8,988 nucleotides of DNA from JBGPJO01 sp964348535 (GTDB lineage Bacteria; Patescibacteriota; Minisyncoccia; Phycocordibacterales; JAKFXT01), in the NCBI GenBank assembly GCA_964348535.1, contig CAYGDB010000028.1, forward strand, positions 1 to 8,988. The letters run 5' to 3'. A program made the position numbers and the translations under genes. Under the pieces are notes generated by a model, which ran no database searches, had not been told where the DNA came from, and saw nothing but the letters and a program-made list of their open reading frames with translations. Below are positions 1-5,503 of the stretch, in pieces. How positions within the stretch are numbered: the first letter of the stretch is position 1; the number at the start of each line of letters is the position of its first letter.

Positions 1-66
1 CGAATACCTAGGGTTTCATTATTAAAAGCAATTGCATTTCACTAGGGAATTTACCAAAATCAAAAC

Positions 67-94
67 TTGATAAATGGCTATAATGCTATATAAT
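67..94 (+). promoter_or_regulatory. sigma-70-type promoter for the 83-aa gene
   Basis: TTGATA at 67-72 and TATAAT at 89-94 are separated by 16 nt. A second TATAAT at 79-84 overlaps the spacer. Transcription would start near 101 and give a leader of about 49 nt before the ATG at 150. Both boxes are close to consensus. Nothing recognisable lies in bases 1-66. Confidence 0.7.
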
Positions 95-149
95 CGCGAA
101 CGGTAAGAATTGTTTTTTACTGTAACAAAATAGCCTAAGGAGGGCTCTA

Positions 150-401
150 ATGAGAAGGAAAAGAATTAAAATCGGTGACAAGGTGACTTGGAGTTATGAT
201 AGCCAAGGTGAAGGGACCATTGATCCTGTGTCAAAAAATACGATACTGATAAATAGGAAATTGTATGGGGATGGTCCCTTCAAAGTCACCGATGTCCGAC
301 CTTGTTCTGGTGGCTTCCAAAGAGCCCTGAGCTCGCACTTCATAACGACCGAAGATGGTCCGAGTGGTTTCCCCGCTCACCATCTGAAAAAAGTAAGCTA
401 A
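150..401 (+). CDS. small basic protein of unknown function (83 aa)
   Basis: I do not recognise this protein. It is a real gene on context: a strong Shine-Dalgarno AAGGAGG (137-143) sits just before the ATG, a near-consensus promoter lies upstream, and a strong terminator follows the stop. The N-terminus is basic (MRRKRIK) and runs into a segment reading GDKVTW...GEGTI (residues 9-24), which resembles the first strands of a small SH3-like or KOW-like beta barrel; that resemblance is only suggestive. There is no signal peptide or membrane segment, so it is probably cytosolic. It has a single Cys (residue 52) in a Pro-, Ser- and Gly-rich stretch. It is transcribed alone and converges with the LpxC-like gene. 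Existence is secure; function is unknown. Confidence 0.8.
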   Translation: MRRKRIKIGDKVTWSYDSQGEGTIDPVSKNTILINRKLYGDGPFKVTDVRPCSGGFQRALSSHFITTEDGPSGFPAHHLKKVS

Positions 402-433
402 ATCTTTAACTTGAGGGTGTCCAAAAACTGCTC

Positions 434-463
434 CCGCGCTGGCAACAGCGCGGTTTTTCTTTT
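434..463 (+). terminator. rho-independent terminator of the 83-aa gene
   Basis: An 8-bp GC-rich stem CCGCGCTG/CAGCGCGG (434-441/446-453) with a GCAA loop is followed by TTTTTCTTTT. It lies 32 nt after the stop codon at 401. Confidence 0.92.
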
Positions 464-513
464 GGGAAGAAATATAACAAATACTCCTCTGTCAAAGATA
501 TGTATGTGCAAAA

Positions 514-551
514 AATAAACTATCAATCTCTTAGGAGATTGATAGTTTATT
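514..551 (-). terminator. terminator downstream of the LpxC-like gene
   Basis: A perfect 17-bp inverted repeat (514-530/535-551) encloses the 4-nt loop TTAG. Read on the minus strand the stem is followed by a T-rich run (TTTATTTTTT), so it fits termination of the gene ending at 556. Being symmetrical, it could also block read-through from the plus-strand unit. Confidence 0.85.
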
Positions 552-555
552 GATT

Positions 556-1386
556 TTACAAAAGGTGAACAAGGGGAATTGCTAAATCTATAGCCCCCAC
601 ATCTTCTGCATGACCCGAACAAGAAGATACGATATTCCCAACAAAAAGACCTTCTTCTGAAAGCACGCTCATCGCCCCTAGAATATCTAGAGCGCGGTGC
701 CGGACAATTTCCCGGAGAGTTTCTTCTTTTGAAGAAGACTTCGACCAACACACATTTTTAAAATGAGGATAGCCGACCAGAGACGCCATCTTTGTCGGGT
801 AGTAAAGCCACGAAGGAAAACCCAGAGACCGCGCTGAGCAAATTTCCTTAAAAAGCTCCCGATTAGGAAGTGAGAAAACTTCTCTATGCTCGCCAAGGCC
901 CTTAAAATCAACAAAGATATCAAGGGTGGTTCGTCCATCAAGACTTGGATGTATTTCAGTAAACACTTTTCTACCTCTCCTAAGAATCGGAGACTGAAAG
1001 CGCACAGATTTTTCCACTGTGTATAGACGTAATTGCTCCGTGGTTTCCTTAATACAAGGCTCAACAAGATTCCAGAGTTCATGAGCCGAACCATCATAAG
1101 GAGGCCACCCAACGCCACAGACTTCAACACCCACTAGGCCGACATGCCGAAGAACACCAATGTGTTCAAAGACATTTAAGATTTTGTTTCCAAAAACAAG
1201 CTGTACTCGCCGTTTATTGGATTTTAGAATCTCTGGAGAAATCCGAACTGGCTCCATATTATAATCCACCCAAGTCCAAGAATTTCGTGGCCTTGGCTTT
1301 AAAATCAAGTGACTTTCACGGCCAAAAAAATCCTTTCCATGATAAGCCACATTATCCACAAGACGAAGCGCTCTCATCGAAATCAT
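556..1386 (-). CDS. lpxC: LpxC-like UDP-3-O-acyl-N-acetylglucosamine deacetylase
   Basis: LpxC is the zinc amidase that removes the N-acetyl group from UDP-3-O-acyl-GlcNAc, the committed step of lipid A synthesis. The family motifs appear in order (276-aa numbering): FEH at 73-75 (general-base Glu74, zinc ligand His75), PYDGSAHE at 96-103, ICSARSLGF at 182-190, VRHRALD at 228-234 (zinc ligands His230 and Asp234), and SGHAED at 257-262 (catalytic His259). The Lys after the His of the usual RHK is Arg here, and the later Asp of the AIGD stretch is Ala. It is about 30 aa shorter than the E. coli enzyme. The start at 1386 is preferred because AGGAGG lies 6 nt before that ATG; a GTG 33 nt upstream would place this ribosome site inside the gene. 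No other lipid A gene is near. Family assignment is fairly sure; the substrate in this organism is not. Confidence 0.83.
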   Translation of the reverse strand: MISMRALRLVDNVAYHGKDFFGRESHLILKPRPRNSWTWVDYNMEPVRISPEILKSNKRRVQLVFGNKILNVFEHIGVLRHVGLVGVEVCGVGWPPYDGSAHELWNLVEPCIKETTEQLRLYTVEKSVRFQSPILRRGRKVFTEIHPSLDGRTTLDIFVDFKGLGEHREVFSLPNRELFKEICSARSLGFPSWLYYPTKMASLVGYPHFKNVCWSKSSSKEETLREIVRHRALDILGAMSVLSEEGLFVGNIVSSCSGHAEDVGAIDLAIPLVHLL

Positions 1387-1428
1387 CCGAATCCTCCTTT
1401 CATGCAATGTTAAGGACACTCTAATTTA

Positions 1429-1457
1429 AAATTAGATAAAAAAAGTTACATTGTCAA
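1429..1457 (-). promoter_or_regulatory. promoter of the LpxC-like gene
   Basis: On the minus strand a perfect -35 TTGACA (1457-1452) is followed after 17 nt by TAATTT (1434-1429). It lies between the rpmA terminator and the lpxC start, so lpxC is transcribed independently of rpmA. Confidence 0.65.
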
Positions 1458-1461
1458 TAAT

Positions 1462-1490
1462 AAAAAAACTCCTTATAAGGAGGTTTTTTT
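1462..1490 (-). terminator. terminator of rpmA
   Basis: The core palindrome CTCCTTATAAGGAG (1469-1482) is flanked by seven A on one side and seven T on the other. On the minus strand it starts at the rpmA stop codon and ends in TTTTTTTATTATT. The symmetry would let it work in both directions. Confidence 0.85.
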
Positions 1491-1761
1491 ATTGCACGTG
1501 AACCACTTTTTTGACCATGGTCTTTCCATCAAAGTGAATTTTTCTTTTAGTGCCGAATTTTACAATACCGTTTCTAAGGGCAAAAAGAGTGTGGTCTTTG
1601 CCAACTCCGACATTTAAGCCCGGCATAATTTTAGTGCCACGCTGTTTGACTATAACATCGCCAGTTGAGGCCTTTTCTCCGTCATACAATTTTGTGCCAA
1701 GATATTTTGGCTGTGAATCTCTTAAGTTGTTGGCTGTTCCGCCTGCTTTTCTATGCGCCAT
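1489..1761 (-). CDS. rpmA: 50S ribosomal protein bL27
   Basis: The 90-aa protein matches bL27 along its whole length. It begins MAHRKAGGTANN, the conserved N-terminal tail that reaches toward the peptidyl-transferase centre, and continues with LGTKLYDGEKASTGDVIVKQ and the GRDHTLFAL-like segment, here GKDHTLFAL. The tail starts directly at MAHRK, as in E. coli, with no sign of the cleavable extension known from Firmicutes. The ATG at 1761 has only a weak ribosome site, but the protein begins exactly where bL27 normally does. rplU (bL21), its usual partner, is not upstream; the upstream gene is divergent. It has its own promoter and terminator. Confidence 0.97.
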   Translation of the reverse strand: MAHRKAGGTANNLRDSQPKYLGTKLYDGEKASTGDVIVKQRGTKIMPGLNVGVGKDHTLFALRNGIVKFGTKRKIHFDGKTMVKKVVHVQ

Positions 1762-1788
1762 ATTTATGTTATTATTAGGTTGCTTACG

Positions 1789-1817
1789 ATTATAAAGGAT
1801 ATTAAAAAAATTAGCAA
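1789..1817 (-). promoter_or_regulatory. promoter of rpmA
   Basis: On the minus strand TTGCTA (1817-1812) and a perfect TATAAT (1794-1789) are separated by 17 nt. The start would fall about 20 nt upstream of the rpmA ATG. Confidence 0.65.
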
Positions 1818-1868
1818 ATTTTTTTAAAACGTGTTATTCGTTGAATTTAAATAGTTTTTAAATTAAAA

Positions 1869-2240
1869 ATGTCTCAAATAATTTTAAGTTTGCGAAAAAT
1901 AGCCCATTCGGGAGAAGTCCTAACAGCCATTATTATAATTTTAGTGGCCACAGGTTCTTTCGGTTTAGGAAGGTTGTCAGTTCAAAATAAAGAAAAAGAA
2001 CCTCTACAAATAAATATGCCGGTATCCCAAAATGGAACATCAAGCACCGTCTCCGCCGCGGTCTTAAATTCCAAGACTTCATCTTCGGGCGTGGTAGCAT
2101 CAAAAAATGGAACAAAATATCATTTTCCATGGTGTTCCGGCGCCAAAAATATAAGCGAAGCTAATAAAATATTTTTTGACTCAAAAGAACAGGCGGAAGA
2201 GGCCGGCTACAGCAAAGCCGTAAACTGTAAAGGATTATGA
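1869..2240 (+). CDS. membrane-anchored protein with Ada-type metal-binding-like domain
   Basis: The 123-aa protein has one hydrophobic segment (about residues 17-37) after a short N-terminus with two basic residues, then a low-complexity Ser/Thr/Val linker (about 45-80), then a compact C-terminal module (about 78-123). That module reads GTKYHFPWC...NISEANKIFF...EQAEEAGYSKAVNCKGL and resembles the Ada-type metal-binding fold (YHxPxC...NRixF...EAxxaGYxPCxxC), keeping Cys89 and Cys120. The final CxxC pair is reduced to one Cys, so four-Cys zinc binding as in Ada is unlikely. The likely topology puts the domain outside the membrane. No Shine-Dalgarno is visible, so it may be leaderless or weakly translated. 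It is the first gene of a four-gene ATGA-overlap operon. Role unknown. Confidence 0.8.
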   Translation: MSQIILSLRKIAHSGEVLTAIIIILVATGSFGLGRLSVQNKEKEPLQINMPVSQNGTSSTVSAAVLNSKTSSSGVVASKNGTKYHFPWCSGAKNISEANKIFFDSKEQAEEAGYSKAVNCKGL

Positions 2241-2491
2241 AAAAAAGAATTAAACGCATGGCTTTAGACACTCTGGGATGGCTTTTTGTAATTATGGGGC
2301 TTTTGGGTTTGGTCTTACCATTTCTTCAAGGAATTTTATTTATCGTTGTCGGTATTTATATTCTCTCCCTCCATTCCAAATTTGCTCATAAACAACTCCA
2401 TAAATTAAAAATAAAATATCCCAAAGCAGGAAGCCGAATTGATTCGTTTGACCACCGACTTCGAAAGTTTTTGGGTATTGAGGAATTATGA
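2237..2491 (+). CDS. small PGPGW-like inner-membrane protein (84 aa)
   Basis: A basic N-terminus (MKKRIKR) is followed by two closely spaced membrane segments (about residues 10-28 and 31-46) joined by a short LPFLQG turn, then a basic cytosolic tail. The pattern of a Gly-rich helix, LP-x-x-x-G turn, second helix and HSKFA resembles the PGPGW/DUF454-type small membrane proteins, although the PGPGW signature itself is not conserved. The start overlaps the previous stop by 4 nt (ATGA at 2237-2240) and its own stop overlaps the next start in the same way, indicating translational coupling. Function unknown. Confidence 0.8.
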   Translation: MKKRIKRMALDTLGWLFVIMGLLGLVLPFLQGILFIVVGIYILSLHSKFAHKQLHKLKIKYPKAGSRIDSFDHRLRKFLGIEEL

Positions 2492-3042
2492 TCATAATAG
2501 GACTTACTGGAACAATAGGAGCGGGGAAGGGGACTGTTGTCGAATACTTAAAGGAAAAAGGATTTATACACTTCTCGGCTCGGATGCTTATAGAAGAAGA
2601 ATTAAAAAAACGTGGATTGCCTTTTGATCGCCCTCATATGGCGGATATGGGAAATAAATTGAGAAAAGAAAATGGTCCGGATTTCATCATAAGAACTCTT
2701 TACGAAAGAGCCGTTTCTTCTGGAAAAAATTCAATTGTTGAGTCAATTAGAACGCCCGGAGAATTGGAGCGATTGAAAGACGAGAAAGATTTTTATCTCA
2801 TTGCCGTTGATGCTGATATAAAGGTGAGATACCAGCGTATTAAAAAAAGAGGAAGTTCAACAGACAATATCTCTTATGAAAAATTCATTGAAGACGAGAA
2901 ACGCGAACTCCAATCGGAAAATCCATACGCTCAAAATATTTCGTCCTGTATGTCAAAAGCTGATTTTAAGATTACAAATAATGCTGATATAAAAGATATG
3001 CGCGAGCAAATAGACAAAATTATTGCTAGAATACTCAAATGA
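2488..3042 (+). CDS. P-loop nucleotide kinase-like protein
   Basis: The 184-aa protein opens with a Walker A loop, GLTGTIGAGKGT (residues 5-16), typical of small nucleotide and CoA kinases. A MADMGNKLRKENGPD segment (about 51-65) and an IVESIRTPGELERL segment (about 88-101) resemble the UPF0200/dNMP-kinase-like family, in which the second segment follows the Walker B strand. A basic RIKKRG stretch (about 116-121) is a plausible lid. The size and lack of extra domains fit a soluble cytosolic kinase of a nucleoside monophosphate or related small phosphorylated substrate. Dephospho-CoA kinase is an alternative, but its typical DxP substrate motifs are not evident. It overlaps both neighbours by 4 nt, so it is made together with the exonuclease that follows. 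Confidence 0.82.
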   Translation: MIIIGLTGTIGAGKGTVVEYLKEKGFIHFSARMLIEEELKKRGLPFDRPHMADMGNKLRKENGPDFIIRTLYERAVSSGKNSIVESIRTPGELERLKDEKDFYLIAVDADIKVRYQRIKKRGSSTDNISYEKFIEDEKRELQSENPYAQNISSCMSKADFKITNNADIKDMREQIDKIIARILK

Positions 3043-3626
3043 TAGTTTTAGATATAGAAGCATCGGGCACAGACCCATACAAGCACTCAATGGTCTCAAT
3101 AGGAGCCCTTGATTTTACCAACCCCACAAAGCAATTTTATGCCGAGTGTAAAATATGGGATGGTGCTCACATTATGGAAGAAGCTCTCGGTGTTAATGGA
3201 TTTACAGAAGCTCAAATAACCGACCAAAGTAAAAAAACGGAAGGGGAGATAGCGGCGGAATTTTTTGAGTGGATTAAAGACAGTCCCGACCACACCACTG
3301 CCGGGCAGAATCCTTCTTTTGACCGTGATTTTTTAAAGCTGGCGGCGGAGAGATTTCATTTAAATTATCCGCTTGCCCACCGAACTTTGGATGTTCATAG
3401 TATTTGCCATGCTCATATGGTTTGGCGGGGGGTAATACCGCCCATTGAAAACAACCGCTCAGCTTTAAATTCAAGCGCCATACAAAAATATGTCGGCATT
3501 CCTGAAGAGCCAAAACCGCACAATGCTTTAAACGGAGCAAAGGTGGCGGCCGAAGCTCTTTCTCGACTACTTTACAATAAAAAGCTTTTGCCGGATTTTG
3601 AGCAATTTGAAATCCCGAAGTTTTAA
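3039..3626 (+). CDS. DEDDh-type 3'-5' exonuclease with altered ExoIII motif
   Basis: The 195-aa protein has the RNase T / DNA polymerase III epsilon exonuclease fold. ExoI is LDIEASG (metal ligands Asp5, Glu7), ExoII is GQNPSFDRDFL (Asp95), and ExoIII is PHNALNGAKVAAEAL starting at His161. In the usual H-x4-D arrangement the last metal-binding Asp would be residue 166, which is Gly here, so one of the four acidic ligands seems missing. It has no polymerase or helicase fusion and no membrane segment, so it is probably a free cytosolic nuclease acting on DNA or RNA 3' ends. It is the last gene of the overlapping operon (ATGA at 3039-3042). No terminator is visible before tRNA-Pro 33 nt downstream. 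Confidence 0.88.
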   Translation: MIVLDIEASGTDPYKHSMVSIGALDFTNPTKQFYAECKIWDGAHIMEEALGVNGFTEAQITDQSKKTEGEIAAEFFEWIKDSPDHTTAGQNPSFDRDFLKLAAERFHLNYPLAHRTLDVHSICHAHMVWRGVIPPIENNRSALNSSAIQKYVGIPEEPKPHNALNGAKVAAEALSRLLYNKKLLPDFEQFEIPKF

Positions 3627-3658
3627 AGGTAAGATTGTTTTAAAGATTTTTAAAAAAT

Positions 3659-3729
3659 CGGGGCGTAGTATACCGGTAGTACGCAAGCATGGGGTGTTTG
3701 TAGACTGGGTTCAATTCCCGGCGCCCCGA
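3659..3729 (+). tRNA. tRNA-Pro(GGG)
   Basis: A complete 71-nt cloverleaf. The acceptor CGGGGCG (3659-3665) pairs perfectly with CGCCCCG (3722-3728), with discriminator A at 3729. The anticodon arm is CAAGC/GTTTG with loop ATGGGGT, giving anticodon GGG with G at position 37, as expected for proline. The T arm is CTGGG/CCCGG with loop TTCAATT. The D stem is short (GTA/TAC). A first pair beginning with C and an A discriminator are also typical of bacterial tRNA-Pro. CCA is not encoded (ACTT follows). Confidence 0.95.
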
Positions 3730-3753
3730 CTTATAAGCTAAAATAATTTAAGT

Positions 3754-4413
3754 ATGAAAAAATCCTTTTTTGTGTCGCTGGTTATTTTTATGGTGGTTTT
3801 CGCTTACGCGGTTATCCGATATAATATCATTAAAGGAACCCCTTGGATTGAACTGCCTATTTTTATATCCAACAAAGCCATATCACTTTCAGCTGTAGTA
3901 TTTATAGCGCTTTCATACGCTCTCGGTTCACTATCCCGATTCTGGCCAAATAAATTTGCCTCAACATTAAATTCTCGGCAGTACTTCGGGCTTCTTGGTT
4001 TTAGTCTGGCGGCCTTTCACGGCCTTGTGTCACTTTTGATTTTTACCCCCGCCTATTACCCAAAATTCTTCTTAGCAAGTGGCAAACTTAATCTTATTGG
4101 CGAACTCTCTATGCTATTCGGGGTACTATCATTTTTTATGTTTACCATTGTCGCATTCACTTCAATTTCCGCCATAGCCAAATCAATGGACTTAGAGCGC
4201 TGGTTGCGAATGCAACGCGTTGGATATATCGGGCTTATTCTTGTTTTCTTTCACGTGTTTACTATGGGAATTGAGGGGTGGCTGAATACATCTGGTTGGC
4301 CTGGAGGTTTGCTACCAATAAGTCTTGTGGCGGCGATTGTCATAGCATTTGTCCTCCTTTTAAAGGCCGCCTCTATTATGTTTACCAGAGAAGTTGTGAA
4401 AACAGAACAGTAA
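3754..4413 (+). CDS. ferric reductase-like / MsrQ-like heme membrane protein
   Basis: The 219-aa protein has about six hydrophobic helices (roughly residues 5-22, 42-60, 78-97, 115-140, 155-173, 187-205), as in the ferric-reductase-like transmembrane domain family that includes MsrQ, the heme b membrane partner of the periplasmic methionine sulfoxide reductase MsrP. Two helix histidines at expected places are present: His89 (LAAFHGLVSL) and His167 (FFHVFTMG). The family's WxxLHRLxY motif appears as WLRMQRVGY (150-158), so the His usually found there is Gln154. The heme site is therefore altered or bound differently. No msrP gene lies in the window. The ribosome site is weak; the ATG lies 24 nt after tRNA-Pro, so the two may share a transcript. 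Fold assignment is good, exact function uncertain. Confidence 0.8.
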   Translation: MKKSFFVSLVIFMVVFAYAVIRYNIIKGTPWIELPIFISNKAISLSAVVFIALSYALGSLSRFWPNKFASTLNSRQYFGLLGFSLAAFHGLVSLLIFTPAYYPKFFLASGKLNLIGELSMLFGVLSFFMFTIVAFTSISAIAKSMDLERWLRMQRVGYIGLILVFFHVFTMGIEGWLNTSGWPGGLLPISLVAAIVIAFVLLLKAASIMFTREVVKTEQ

Positions 4414-4440
4414 AAAATCAGAAAGTGCGTAAGCCGCCCA

Positions 4441-4496
4441 TTTGGTCTTATAAGCAATTAAAAACTAGTGTTCTTAAGACAACAATTAAGACCAAA
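4441..4496. repeat. 10-bp inverted repeat with spaced TTAAGAC motifs
   Basis: TTTGGTCTTA (4441-4450) and its exact complement TAAGACCAAA (4487-4496) form an inverted repeat 36 nt apart. The motif TTAAGAC occurs directly at 4474-4480 and again at 4486-4492, about one helical turn apart. It lies about 70 nt upstream of the promoter at 4568. It could be an operator cluster or a weak AT-rich hairpin after the MsrQ-like gene; there is no T run to make it a clear terminator. Confidence 0.4.
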
Positions 4497-4567
4497 AGTC
4501 AATAAAAATAACCTTATTTATAGCCATATTTTTAAGATTGACATAGTTATTTTTTATGGTCTTTGTC

Positions 4568-4596
4568 TTTACAAAATAGATTGTAAATGTTATCAT
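4568..4596 (+). promoter_or_regulatory. promoter upstream of the lysozyme-fold gene
   Basis: TTTACA (4568-4573) and TATCAT (4591-4596) are separated by exactly 17 nt, predicting a start near 4603. A TTGACA at about 4539 has no matching -10 box and is not needed. The leader to the start of the lysozyme-fold gene would be about 100-135 nt and contains two hairpins. Confidence 0.6.
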
Positions 4597-4606
4597 TAAG
4601 GTAAAT

Positions 4607-4628
4607 CAGAGAGGACCTCTGGTTTTTT
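4607..4628 (+). terminator. terminator-like hairpin in the leader (possible attenuator)
   Basis: CAGAG/CTCTG (4607-4611/4617-4621) with loop AGGAC is followed by GG? no further than G then TTTTTT (4623-4628). It begins only a few nucleotides after the predicted transcription start. A second hairpin, GCCCATT/AATGGGC (4633-4639/4651-4657), follows at once. The 5-bp stem is weak, so it may attenuate rather than stop transcription. The rest of 4414-4737 holds no gene I can support. Confidence 0.45.
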
Positions 4629-4737
4629 GTTTGCCCATTATGAATACAAAAATGGGCTCAAGAGTTTAATAGTAACCGACAGTTTTACAAGCTAATATAA
4701 AATTATTATAGGACTTGCAACAGGAATCCTTCTCCTT

Positions 4738-5142
4738 ATGGGAGTTGGAACATTCTCAAATGAGAATATAAAAATAGAATCACCAAATATCGTTGTTCCC
4801 AAAAAAGAGAGCCAAGTGGAAGTAATAGAAACTACTGAAAAAGTGGTGCGTAACTACTTTAAAGACAGCCCGGTACTTGCAAACATCGCATGGTGCGAGT
4901 CACGGTTCAGACACTACGACACCGATGGTAATATCCATCGCGGGGAAATAAATAACAGGGACGTAGGCGTTATGCAAATCAACGAACGCTTTCACTTAAA
5001 CAAAGCCTTGGAGTTTGGTTACGATATTTATAGCATAAAGGGAAATATGGCTTACGCCCAATACCTTTATGACAAAGAAGGGACGGCGCCATGGAACTCC
5101 TCTTCAAAGTGTTGGAAGAAGAAAGAGATTGCTCAAAAGTAA
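4738..5142 (+). CDS. lysozyme-fold exported protein (transglycosylase-like), start uncertain
   Basis: The domain (about residues 42-128) carries IAWCESRF with the probable catalytic Glu54, the GVMQINE signature (77-83) of lysozyme and lytic-transglycosylase folds, a GNMAYAQYLYD helix, and PWNSSSKCW at the end. Cys53 and Cys125 could form a disulfide, which suggests an extracytoplasmic location. It probably cleaves peptidoglycan glycan strands. The first ATG (4738) lies inside a hydrophobic stretch: the same frame stays open upstream from 4696 and reads YKIIIGLATGILLL before joining MGVGTF, an obvious membrane anchor or signal segment. That upstream part has no ATG, GTG or TTG before the stop TAA at 4693, only ATT and ATA codons. 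The true start may be non-canonical, or the 5' end has decayed. Coordinates given are for the ATG. Confidence 0.75.
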   Translation: MGVGTFSNENIKIESPNIVVPKKESQVEVIETTEKVVRNYFKDSPVLANIAWCESRFRHYDTDGNIHRGEINNRDVGVMQINERFHLNKALEFGYDIYSIKGNMAYAQYLYDKEGTAPWNSSSKCWKKKEIAQK

Positions 5143-5155
5143 TTGTGACTCATAC

Positions 5156-5190
5156 CGTTCGGGTCTGAGAGACCCTCAGGGTCTCGAACG
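5156..5190 (+). other. alternative hairpins before the terminator
   Basis: AGACCC (5170-5175) can pair either with GGGTCT at 5161-5166 (loop GAG) or with the second GGGTCT at 5179-5184 (loop TCA). An outer stem CGTTCG/CGAACG (5156-5161/5185-5190) fits best with the second hairpin. It lies between the lysozyme-fold gene stop and its terminator. It could be a stability element in the mRNA 3' end, or a switch. Confidence 0.5.
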
Positions 5191-5192
5191 AC

Positions 5193-5218
5193 AAAAAACC
5201 GCCTAAGGGCGGTTTTTT
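5193..5218. terminator. bidirectional rho-independent terminator
   Basis: AAAAAACCGCC (5193-5203), loop TAAG, then GGCGGTTTTTT (5208-5218) form a textbook symmetrical terminator. It ends the lysozyme-fold transcript and could also stop anything entering from the minus strand. Confidence 0.93.
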
Positions 5219-5486
5219 GATTGGTAGGGGAAAGTGGAAAGTTTTTAATTAGATAGTTCGCACAATATACCTTTTGCGAAGATTAAATAAAGGTTCATAA
5301 TACAGCAGAAGAGTATCTACCGCTGATGATACAGATCAGTTTAATATTTATTCCTCAAGCCCCCCTCTTTTTATCTTTTAGTAGTATATTTTCTTTTCTC
5401 GCTCTCCATTCCCCATCAATTTTATTTTATTTAGTTTAAATTGCTTTTTAAATTTAAATTTTATTTTTAAAAATTTCTAGTTTTTA
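5219..5486. other. AT-rich intergenic region without a visible gene
   Basis: These 268 nt separate converging genes. I see no open frame, tRNA or strong structure. There is a 6-bp inverted repeat TTCGCA/TGCGAA (5257-5262/5275-5280) and a possible weak promoter pair, TTGCGA (5274-5279) and TAATAC about 18 nt later. The second half is pyrimidine-rich, then almost pure A and T. Confidence 0.5.
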
Positions 5487-5503
5487 ATAGGGGAATTCCC
5501 TAT
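5487..5503 (-). terminator. weak terminator overlapping the stop of the small membrane protein gene
   Basis: ATAGGG/CCCTAT (5487-5492/5498-5503) with loop GAATT overlaps the TGA stop (5505-5503). On the minus strand it is followed by TAAAAACTAGAAATTTTTAAA, so the T tract is poor. Confidence 0.45.

Noticed and set aside
687..1130. 147-aa minus-strand open frame inside lpxC
   Set aside because: It is a shadow in another frame; the lpxC frame carries all family motifs.
2237..2491. Alternative genetic code with UGA as Gly
   Set aside because: Several genes stop at TGA exactly where the next gene starts (ATGA), and no in-frame TGA interrupts any recognised domain.
4441..4496. CRISPR-like array
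   Set aside because: There are only two 7-bp motif copies and one inverted repeat, with no spacer-repeat pattern.
4640..4669. Mini-ORF MNTKMGSRV in the leader of the lysozyme-fold gene
   Set aside because: It has no ribosome site, ends in TAA TAG, and is not in frame with the downstream gene; a leader peptide cannot be excluded but is unsupported.
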